This document shows positions 57,701-64,000 of a DNA stretch of 64,000 bases, in pieces. Below the pieces are notes generated by a model. That model worked only from the letters and a program-made list of their open reading frames with translations. It searched no databases and was not told the DNA's origin. The stretch's first letter is position 1. Every line of letters starts with the position of its first letter. A program made the position numbers and the translations under genes. This stretch comes from Plasmodium relictum (taxonomy: Eukaryota; Apicomplexa; Aconoidasida; Haemosporida; Plasmodiidae), in contig NC_041690.1 of assembly GCF_900005765.1 (NCBI RefSeq), positions 2,046,001 to 2,110,000 on the forward strand, in the 5' to 3' direction.

Positions 57701-60700
57701 TTAATAATATGCAAAATGCCTTTCCATTATATACTTTAATTTTTTCTAACATTTTTTTCGTTGCTAAAGTTGAAAAAAATAGCTGTGCTTATGTTTTATA
57801 TTCTATAGATAATATAGATATAAGAGATGAAACAAATATTACATTATTAAGTATGAGTTCTATATATCATAGTGATTTGAAAGCAATGACGAAAAGCACA
57901 TTTTCAAATTATGAAAAGTTAAGAAATATAGCAAAATTAGATATTACATGTAACAAAGAAAACAAAAAGGAAATAAAATCAAAGAAGGAATATAAAATGA
58001 TGGAAACAAAAGATGCATTTTTAAATAATTGTGTGTATAAAATTGATTTACCAGATCTTGAAAAGACACATCTTGTTTTAATATATTTTGGTTTCCTATT
58101 TAAAAATAATCATACTTTTAAATTTATCTTAAATAAAACCAAAATAAAAATTTTTTGGGAAGTGATAGACGAACTTGCCGTATGGATTTTAAATATAAAT
58201 GATCTTTTGCCAAAAATGCACATAATTGAAGAAGAAATAATACGCAATTTAGATGAAAGTGAAAATAAACATATAGATTACTTGCAAAAAATTCAAAAAA
58301 TAAATTATGATATTTTAAATATTAAAGCAAAGAATTATTCCTATTCTTCAATAGAAGGATACATAATACCTTATAACATTTTAATAAATTCCTATAATTC
58401 AAAATATGAAGCATACAGTATTGATAATAATGAATATGATAACAAAGAAAATTTAAGATATTATAACTATGAAGAAGAGGAAAATGAAGAATTTTATATT
58501 ATGACTGATGATAAATTATATAATAATAATAGAAATGTTATATTCATGAGTAATAAAACAGATGTAAATAATACCATAAAGGAAATATTATTTCATGAAA
58601 ATTATTTTTTTAACTATAATTTTAACAAAATAAATAAAAAAAAAAATATTGCTAGTATTTTAAGTGGAACTAACCTAAAAGATATTAATGACGATAATAT
58701 AAATAGATACAAAGAAAAAAAAACTTTTATGAAATCAGATAGACCCCTTTTGCATGATTCTTCTATTAATCCACAAAAGGACGTATTTATAAAAAAGCAA
58801 CAATTTTTTGAAATATATGATAGCAAAATAGAGAAAAAGGAATCATATGATGATTTAATGGACGAACAAAACTGCTCTGATTGCTGCCATTTAATGAATT
58901 TAAATTACACATCTTACACAAAAGAATTATGTAAAGCAAATGATTATCCATATATACATATAGATGTTGAAATTAATTACTTTGAAATTTGGGTATCATT
59001 AGATCCAATTAGAATACCACAAAAAAAAAATAGTTATATAATAAATAATATAAATAAACATTATCTTAGTGGGAAAAAAAAAAAAAAAATTAAAAGTAGA
59101 AGTTCAGAAGCAAAAGAGAAAAGTACAATTAGGAACAAGAAAACAAAGGGGAATAAATATATTAAAGAAAAAAATTCATATAATTATAAAAATAAAGTAG
59201 AACATGAAGAAGAAAAAAATAAAAAAAAAGGTTTTCGTGAAAAAATAAATTATTATAAAAATATAAATATAGAGAAACCCTATGTTTTAGCTACAAAAGG
59301 TTGCTTAAAGTCTGTTATTTTTTTCTTATTATATGATAGAAAAATACAGAAAAATGATGAAATAAATAATGATAATAAAGATGAAGAAAATAAAAATGAT
59401 TTAGGAAAATTAACAAGTGTAGCAACTAGTATCAAATCAAATAATTCTCTTGAAAAAAATGATAAAAAAATTATACTAAAAAATAAATTAATAGAATCAT
59501 TAAATTATTCCAACTTAAATCATGTTTTAGATGTTGAAGATGTTTTAAAAAGTAAATTTATGTATTGGCTTAATTATATATCTTCATTTGTTCCTTGTAT
59601 CATAGATATGAAAATATTTCTTTCTCAAATGACTAGTGCTATCAGTAAACCAGTAACAAAAAATTCTTTTCTAAAAGCATATATTGATTGGAATAATGTT
59701 CCTTATAATAATATCCTTTTACAACCATGTAGACTAAATTTCAATTTTGAAATCAAATTACCAAGTTCTGAGACATTATTGGAAAGATTTTTAGGCATTA
59801 ACCTAGTAACAAGCCTAAAATTTTTAAAAAAAAATAATTTAATATGTCGAAATGAAGTCGAAGGAATAGATATAAATTTTTGTTATGAACCTATAGTGCT
59901 TAACGTGGATTCCAATACATTAACCTTATTAAATCAGTTATATAATATTATATGTGATTCTTATAACTATTTCACACAATTATATTCAACAAAAAATAAG
60001 GAGGAAAAAGATCTTTATATGGTTAATTCATATAATGATCCATTTTATGATACTTTGGCTGATTTAATGCTAGAGGATAATTTTTATTTTGATGTTAATG
60101 AGACATCATCATGTATCCATTTAAGTGATAATTCGTTACACAATTTAGAATTAATTTCTAATAAAAGCGATTTAGAAAATAATTTGTTCTTAAAAAATCC
60201 AGAAAAAGACTTTACTTCAAATAATAATAAGGATCTTGATAAATTATATATCAGCTTTTATTTAAATAGTGATAAGGCAAATGCAAAAAATTTAAGTAAA
60301 ATAAACTTAAAAGAAAAAGAAGAGATAAATAAAAAAGAAGATGAAAATGAAAAAAATAAAAAGGAAATGGAAAAAGAAGAAGAAAATGAGGCTAATAAAC
60401 AAATTTTATGTACAAATAAATCTGAAGATTGCATTAAGGAGGAAGAAAATAATTTCTTAAGTAGTAATTCTGATAAAAAAGTGAAAAATGAAAAATTTAT
60501 ATTAGATCATAATTTGCTTAGTATGCTAATTGTAAATTTCATAGAAAATGTAAAGATAAATTTTAATGTAAATTTTGATGTGATAATTTTTCAAATATGG
60601 GATTCCAATACAGCCTACAATAGATGCTCTTTAAATTTTGTTATAGAATATTTCTGTATTAATTTTTATACTTTAAATATATATGAAATAAATTTACACA

Positions 60701-63700
60701 ATTCTAATATGAAATTATTTAATTTAAAAAAGAATTCTTCGTTTCAAAGCAAAAATACTAATTTTTATTTAAATGATGAAATTTCAAATAATAAAGAATT
60801 TACTATGAATTATAAAAAAGGCGATAACTCTAAAAAAAACACAAAAACTTATTTATTGAAAAAACAGCATCTTGATGGTGAGACAAATGATAATCAAAAA
60901 TTAAGGGACTATAATGAGGATTCTGCATTTAATTCATGTAAATCTAATATTACTTATTCAAATAAAAATAATAAAAAAAATAAAAAAAATATATATATAT
61001 ATAGTAAAACTGCAGGAGTTCCCAATAAAAATACCCCCGCAAAACATTATGATAAAAAAAAAAATTTGACAATGATTAAAAATTCCAATAAAATTAATAT
61101 ACGAAAAGATAGTGAAATAAATGATAAACATGTATATAATATAAGAAATATTGATAATGATTTAGATGATTATTGCATCTCCAAATGTGAAGAATTAAAT
61201 ACATTTAAAAAAAAAACTAATAAAGTTAAGGAGGGTAAAGGAATATGGAAATTATTTAATAAGGAAAATTTTTTTAAAAACATAGAGCAATTTAAAATAG
61301 AAATAATAAAAATTTTTAAAAAAATTTTTTGTAGAAAAAAAAATGATGGTGATTCAGAATTGAGTGAAGTAGAGGAAAAAAATAGCATAAAAATAAAAAA
61401 CAAGAAATATAAAAACTCTAACAAAATTTTCTTAAAAAACGAATCTATGTATAATAATATTAAAAATTATAATGAGAACAAAAAAAACAAGGATGTCGAA
61501 TGCAAGATAGAATTTTTAATATACTGTCAAAATTTTAATAAAAAAGAAAACTCTTATCAAACATTTATTGAACCTTTATGTATAGAAATTATTGCAATTA
61601 AAAAAAAATTAAGTTCTCCAGTTCATTTATATTATTATTTTTCGTGGTTAAATATTAACTTGAATTTTAATTTCTTAGATAATCTTTTATCATTATGCTG
61701 TAGCGTTATTTTTTCTATGATAACTCAAAGAACACGATTATTACTTGGAAGACATATTAATGATATGGACAAAAAAAAAAATTATAAAAAAATTAATGAA
61801 ACAAACAAAAATGATAAAACTGATGATATTTCGTCTAAACATCCAAATACAAATAATAATACAATTTATCAGACTGAGTATGACGAAACCAATACAGAAA
61901 AAAAAAATGTAAGTGAAGTAGACGATGCACTTACTTCAATGTATTTACCAAATTGTTATGGAGCATTTAATGATGAACAATATAAGGATTTAGTTCTTAT
62001 GACTAATGAAAATTTGCTTTTCAGATATAATAAGCTTGATGTTTTAGGTATTGTAAATAGATCATTAGATACATACATATTTGGTGAATTGATTCTAGAA
62101 AAGTTATTAAGAAATTACCAGTATTCTTGTCAATATCCAGGTGATTATTTGACCAAATATGAAAATGAATTTAATATAGATAAATTAAATGTACGTTCTC
62201 AACAAGCGTTACATATTAAATTATTTAATTATATTAAAAAAAAAAAGAGATTAGAAATGAATAACATTTGCAAGATTAATAATTTGTTAGGGCAACCAAT
62301 AGCTATTTGTACAGTACGAGAAAAAAAGGGCATCTATAAAGATGCATATAAAAAGAATGAGCAAAATAAAAAAAAAAAAATGAATTATGTTAATAAAAGA
62401 AGATTATTACAAACTAGTAAAAATGATATAAAAAATGAGCAATTGCTATACAATAATTCAACTAATAGTAGCTCTAGCATAGCAAAAGGTGGTAAAAAAA
62501 ATAAGGAAAAGTATAACAAATACATAAAAATTAATAAAGAAAGTATTATGAAGGAATATAAAAGACAAAATAAAAAATTAGAAAATTTCAAAAGTCATAA
62601 TTATTATATATCTGATTCTGATTCCTTTATAAGTAAAGATACCTTAAAATACCATTGGAAAATAATAAGTAATAATGAATCACTTGATTTACCAACTCAT
62701 GAAAATGGAAAAGTAAAGTTTTTTCTTATTCGTTTTAGGCTACTTAATTATATATATGATATTCCTTCTAATCTTCTTAATACTGAAAAAGAAAATGAAG
62801 ATGTTCTAAGGTTAATTATTCCTGAAAGAAAACTACCAGCTAATATAAATGAAAAAGTAGAACAAGATATATATAATGAAGAATTATTAGAAATGGAAAA
62901 TTATTCATCTCATAGTAATCCTATTACTCTTTATCCTACTAATTATAGCTTCAATAAATATTCTACTAATCAGGGTGAGGCATGGTGCTCTTTTAATATT
63001 CCTCAACCACGTAATCATTTATATATTTATTTTAGAACAAGTAGTAGAATTACCCATGAAGAAAAACAAGAATATGATTTTTTTATATCATCTATAGTGG
63101 CTATTAAAAACAACACAGATTTTCCTCTTTATATATTTAAATCTGTGCCAGGTAATATAAATAGAACTAGTATTTTCAAAGAATATTTTCATAAATATAA
63201 CACTAAACCAACTCCTCCACCTACTTATACATTAAAAATTGATAAAAAAATAGAAAAATTAATTGAATATAAAATGAGCATGGGTAATTTTTCAAATGAA
63301 AAAAAAAAAAAGGAAAATGAAAATGAAAATAATGTAGATAAAAAAAAAATGTTTCATAACAATAATTTTTTTAATAGTAATAATGATGATAAAATAAGAA
63401 AAAACAATTTTACACATAATAATTCTTACTTATACAACAGAAAAATGATTAAAAATATATTACCATTAATGAAATTATCATCAGTTGAGCATTACATATC
63501 AGGAGATATCAAATTTAGCTCTTTGGCCCCTTTGAAATATAAAAAAAAGAAAAGAAAAAGCAGATTAAAACATGAATTTCAAAAAAAAATAATAAAAAGG
63601 AAAATTAAGGAATTATATTTAAAGAGTGCTTTAGGTAAAACAAAACGAAAAAAAATTGACAAGAGTGAAAAGTCTTATATAAGTAATGAGATGAATGAAG

Positions 63701-64000
63701 AATTAAAGCATCCACATAGCTCTTACAGAAATATGATGTCTCTAAATGATCCTTTTTTTAGTTTTATAAAAAAATCACCTGCTTCTATTTCTAAGAAATT
63801 ATCCAATGATTCCTTACGCATAACAGATATATCAAACATTAGCTTATCCTCATTATCCAATTCTTTCATTTCCTTTGATTCTAGTCCAAGTAAATTTTCG
63901 TCATATGATAATTCTTTATATGAATATGATAAAGATAATTTCGCAGAACAGGCTTTACTAAATGAGTATTTTAAAAAACAAGAAGATAAAAACATATTAG
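51721..64000 (+). CDS. VPS13: VPS13-family bridge-like lipid transfer protein (3' partial)
   Basis: Open from ATG 51721 to the right edge, 4,093 codons with no stop seen. Known for the family: VPS13 proteins are long hydrophobic-groove rods that move lipids in bulk at membrane contact sites. The N-terminal chorein domain is clear: MIQKLLSDILNKILGNFIYG, then DLLSGKLELTNVHFKQSIIDLLDIPCR, YFKINLPIF and VYIEDVIIVLS. It is followed by the VPS13 segment NISIKNLHIRIEDIT (about 143-157) and SFGINIEEL (about 168). A later block near 3750-3830 (GEAWCSFNIPQPRNHLYIYF, then VAIKNNTDFPLYIF) resembles the SHR-BD/adaptor-binding region, so the C-terminal lipid-transfer helices lie beyond the window. Large Lys/Asn-rich insertions (for example about 260-640, 1290-1340, 1545-1820, 2440-2500) make it longer than the usual 3,100-4,000 residues. 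Confidence 0.93.
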   Translation, partial: MIQKLLSDILNKILGNFIYGLNDEQFSLSDLLSGKLELTNVHFKQSIIDLLDIPCRLNFGCVGYFKINLPIFYFMKNPINVYIEDVIIVLSTIPSKYWDDKLFKEKYIENKKNLLLSSEYRAIVCSMEGGVIWQMILSLINNINISIKNLHIRIEDITSNPSNCFSFGINIEELFLNLPKEGLPFKRDGYYTKKNELVNNTMINMITVKKLGFYMDYLNMKKIMNKKYYSQWNDIFMGSLNNSYYEEKGFPRKRKNRRNEKNLDLKSKKNIKSNEENLKDFQDIIKNIKDGFSGPHISEIENTKENKINQKILELNEKILKINHNNKNDKTIQNNENNIKKSNNNKNNAKNVNLPHSKGNFYNFYLFSKKEDKSMPILQDLNIDNDISWISCINKFSDSLENKLIKEKKELWRKKKKNRVNNNNDNSKKVFNEKNVNFQNKGKNYINKAVSFFSINSFSNILNKNFLKRNKNNHGNNEANNINENNINEDYFTTRESASDLDFNSDHHISKNKNKKKKIKKYIHLKNKTKDGEMYYDVIDDYKNLNRNCYNNYFLRKNDQIYLNFVNDNKNKKKEEKGNINVVNYYENYLDLEDKKKEKIIEDNRISKYIKRNEIKEKIRKKKRKKIDSVYLMYEKTYKINKTKLNSFFLFLQLIKNIKHEYIINPNFFEGYGEIYLSLIPTDHGELPFSRCFSSWGIEKRSQKEFEECLPKLSVYITLKNIKIIFSDKQMFNFVKWLNLNFFTYSIWKAGILSQFEKSKASNEEEITYIRKWLLKLLDTHNSKEEKMDAEQYCEEFENNHSIHVINLLRNKAFCKLQELKKEVELKKNDNTTNQKESKNVKNSKKDNELKHVANESINFLKNLMKNQKTYNKIKNSFREKIFTIDLCVDICITNSAFLLTVETYNTINNRKISFVKTYALLMQCLHYHNQISNTYELKNSIDIELYPLTLLLVTNNLENKYIKPEINVLYILTKADKKNYYENNHKNFLFKGANFEIFKKYKLLKKNYFNRKPRDENEALNFGNLREKLKFLAEENFFFSKKQNNIYYNELNDIMFYDPSLYLRYDNQSYTILEKPDHRLFLHNCAYSILNINTEIVNSFIDDYFHFTDRRAVLSKKKEKKFSFKKKEYFLELGAKYCNDILDNYTRHTNVFLDIELEKILSVIITKSGKSTEIQGYSLNLNPVKIVSELSTRLKYYEGYPKSSLYDSFFVHFDGIKIKRILNWPQAAKNYNTYLDDNFIKPYHILFFSQNKNFFLNKSRTPEKFSFNLNDRKNNEIKEKRDNIRNNNNNIISNNSSNNSLNNNNDENKSEIFNLITNKKNSYSRHSLSAYNTKRKRYIKRSSSCPCSNFGNLDLSRNLIKDKYNEKNIYNISKNNTQMSSTYNKCNLFFFKTCENSLQESEEVVKSDYFYKKYKNNWKTMTDIYGTNDFVYKNKKKSINNSNYVFAMSEKTWCSIELCHIKFNPIYPMFIIKLNEEDLYVNICDYDVEFFYLIFADIYEHYKLQELTNKKKNILFLKNKIKSLSKLNNKYYKSYIVDNKTMCLNRYNLSILKKKTSCKKKVTNEKSNNKKGKIRNLKKKSKHEKCIEDKKTNLKNNNLIEEGGEKKNKLTKESSKCSNLEQNKESEITNGIRSVVKKEDYIKKSHERRKKMIISYVSDSNIIVNKTKLSISKCKNNSIMNNSTKQFDEHNKHNVSTVNNTDIFVDYVENKTKEGKYYNSIKKNKKEKDINNDNFHNFSDEEKGSLNPNNRNIMNLNEFSDSHLLNNRKVLIKEENYYSKSTSTLSYYINNSCENDKKKKAGKKKKKKRKKKKEKMTKIYENISSDDSWVDLLENYESDESLDDFEKKKVKNMLIDIENIKKRLSNNNFTITCSFSFSIKKIFIRLWKRRSPMKQKKKSTDLKNFSSFQLIENFSNSEKKNKVYDNKTKLNNEFYEYKIDDENCYNLAGILKEHEMDILNNNKKNNTLEENEDNFFYNKNFITLNENLQKNMFNNMQNAFPLYTLIFSNIFFVAKVEKNSCAYVLYSIDNIDIRDETNITLLSMSSIYHSDLKAMTKSTFSNYEKLRNIAKLDITCNKENKKEIKSKKEYKMMETKDAFLNNCVYKIDLPDLEKTHLVLIYFGFLFKNNHTFKFILNKTKIKIFWEVIDELAVWILNINDLLPKMHIIEEEIIRNLDESENKHIDYLQKIQKINYDILNIKAKNYSYSSIEGYIIPYNILINSYNSKYEAYSIDNNEYDNKENLRYYNYEEEENEEFYIMTDDKLYNNNRNVIFMSNKTDVNNTIKEILFHENYFFNYNFNKINKKKNIASILSGTNLKDINDDNINRYKEKKTFMKSDRPLLHDSSINPQKDVFIKKQQFFEIYDSKIEKKESYDDLMDEQNCSDCCHLMNLNYTSYTKELCKANDYPYIHIDVEINYFEIWVSLDPIRIPQKKNSYIINNINKHYLSGKKKKKIKSRSSEAKEKSTIRNKKTKGNKYIKEKNSYNYKNKVEHEEEKNKKKGFREKINYYKNINIEKPYVLATKGCLKSVIFFLLYDRKIQKNDEINNDNKDEENKNDLGKLTSVATSIKSNNSLEKNDKKIILKNKLIESLNYSNLNHVLDVEDVLKSKFMYWLNYISSFVPCIIDMKIFLSQMTSAISKPVTKNSFLKAYIDWNNVPYNNILLQPCRLNFNFEIKLPSSETLLERFLGINLVTSLKFLKKNNLICRNEVEGIDINFCYEPIVLNVDSNTLTLLNQLYNIICDSYNYFTQLYSTKNKEEKDLYMVNSYNDPFYDTLADLMLEDNFYFDVNETSSCIHLSDNSLHNLELISNKSDLENNLFLKNPEKDFTSNNNKDLDKLYISFYLNSDKANAKNLSKINLKEKEEINKKEDENEKNKKEMEKEEENEANKQILCTNKSEDCIKEEENNFLSSNSDKKVKNEKFILDHNLLSMLIVNFIENVKINFNVNFDVIIFQIWDSNTAYNRCSLNFVIEYFCINFYTLNIYEINLHNSNMKLFNLKKNSSFQSKNTNFYLNDEISNNKEFTMNYKKGDNSKKNTKTYLLKKQHLDGETNDNQKLRDYNEDSAFNSCKSNITYSNKNNKKNKKNIYIYSKTAGVPNKNTPAKHYDKKKNLTMIKNSNKINIRKDSEINDKHVYNIRNIDNDLDDYCISKCEELNTFKKKTNKVKEGKGIWKLFNKENFFKNIEQFKIEIIKIFKKIFCRKKNDGDSELSEVEEKNSIKIKNKKYKNSNKIFLKNESMYNNIKNYNENKKNKDVECKIEFLIYCQNFNKKENSYQTFIEPLCIEIIAIKKKLSSPVHLYYYFSWLNINLNFNFLDNLLSLCCSVIFSMITQRTRLLLGRHINDMDKKKNYKKINETNKNDKTDDISSKHPNTNNNTIYQTEYDETNTEKKNVSEVDDALTSMYLPNCYGAFNDEQYKDLVLMTNENLLFRYNKLDVLGIVNRSLDTYIFGELILEKLLRNYQYSCQYPGDYLTKYENEFNIDKLNVRSQQALHIKLFNYIKKKKRLEMNNICKINNLLGQPIAICTVREKKGIYKDAYKKNEQNKKKKMNYVNKRRLLQTSKNDIKNEQLLYNNSTNSSSSIAKGGKKNKEKYNKYIKINKESIMKEYKRQNKKLENFKSHNYYISDSDSFISKDTLKYHWKIISNNESLDLPTHENGKVKFFLIRFRLLNYIYDIPSNLLNTEKENEDVLRLIIPERKLPANINEKVEQDIYNEELLEMENYSSHSNPITLYPTNYSFNKYSTNQGEAWCSFNIPQPRNHLYIYFRTSSRITHEEKQEYDFFISSIVAIKNNTDFPLYIFKSVPGNINRTSIFKEYFHKYNTKPTPPPTYTLKIDKKIEKLIEYKMSMGNFSNEKKKKENENENNVDKKKMFHNNNFFNSNNDDKIRKNNFTHNNSYLYNRKMIKNILPLMKLSSVEHYISGDIKFSSLAPLKYKKKKRKSRLKHEFQKKIIKRKIKELYLKSALGKTKRKKIDKSEKSYISNEMNEELKHPHSSYRNMMSLNDPFFSFIKKSPASISKKLSNDSLRITDISNISLSSLSNSFISFDSSPSKFSSYDNSLYEYDKDNFAEQALLNEYFKKQEDKNIL

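Overview
This is nuclear DNA of a malaria parasite (Plasmodium). The base composition is extremely AT-rich. Intergenic DNA is full of long A/T homopolymers and (TA)n runs. Proteins carry long Asn/Lys/Asp tracts, and introns are short, beginning GTAAnn/GTATnn and ending in a T-run plus TAG/AAG. The gene set is also Plasmodium: a PTEX-type thioredoxin, an apicoplast-type lipoyl synthase, an N-terminally extended aspartate carbamoyltransferase and a KDEL-tagged GRP170. From memory, several of these (TRX2, ATCase, LipA, GRP170) sit close together in the same order on P. falciparum chromosome 13 (PF3D7_1344200 to 1345100), so I read this as the syntenic block of a related species. I cannot name the species from sequence alone.

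Layout, left to right: TRX2-like thioredoxin (+, 5' end outside the window); an 11-exon RING-H2 protein that I reconstructed from small exons (-, 903-3238); a 1.3k-residue Asn-rich protein of unknown function (-); aspartate carbamoyltransferase, 3 exons (-); a RINT-1/TIP20-like tether (+); lipoyl synthase (-); U6 snRNA phosphodiesterase USB1, 3 exons (+); an Asn-rich protein of unknown function (+); a 5.7-kb gene-free stretch; a RING-CH + FHA protein, 3 exons (+); a possible small split gene (-, 35513-35736); GRP170 (-); an N-myristoylated TLDc protein (-); aminomethyltransferase GcvT (-); U4/U6 snRNP protein PRP4 (-); and the first 4,093 codons of a VPS13-family lipid-transfer protein (+) that runs off the right edge.

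The genes form no operon, as expected in Plasmodium, but themes recur. USB1 and PRP4 both serve the U6 / U4-U6 snRNP. RINT-1-like, VPS13, GRP170 and TRX2 belong to secretory, membrane-contact or export pathways. LipA and GcvT belong to lipoate/glycine-cleavage metabolism, although in different organelles. Two different zinc-binding ubiquitin-ligase-type proteins are present. Divergent pairs that share upstream DNA are ATCase/RINT-1 (1.06 kb), LipA/USB1 (423 bp) and PRP4/VPS13 (1.7 kb). TRX2 and the RING gene converge with only six bases between their stop codons.

The least expected items are the hidden RING-H2 gene, the unexplained coding-like exons near 35.5-35.7 kb, a 226-bp perfect tandem duplication at 8.46-8.91 kb, and the large gene-free interval at 22.6-28.4 kb. 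No tRNA, rRNA, CRISPR array or transposable element was recognised.
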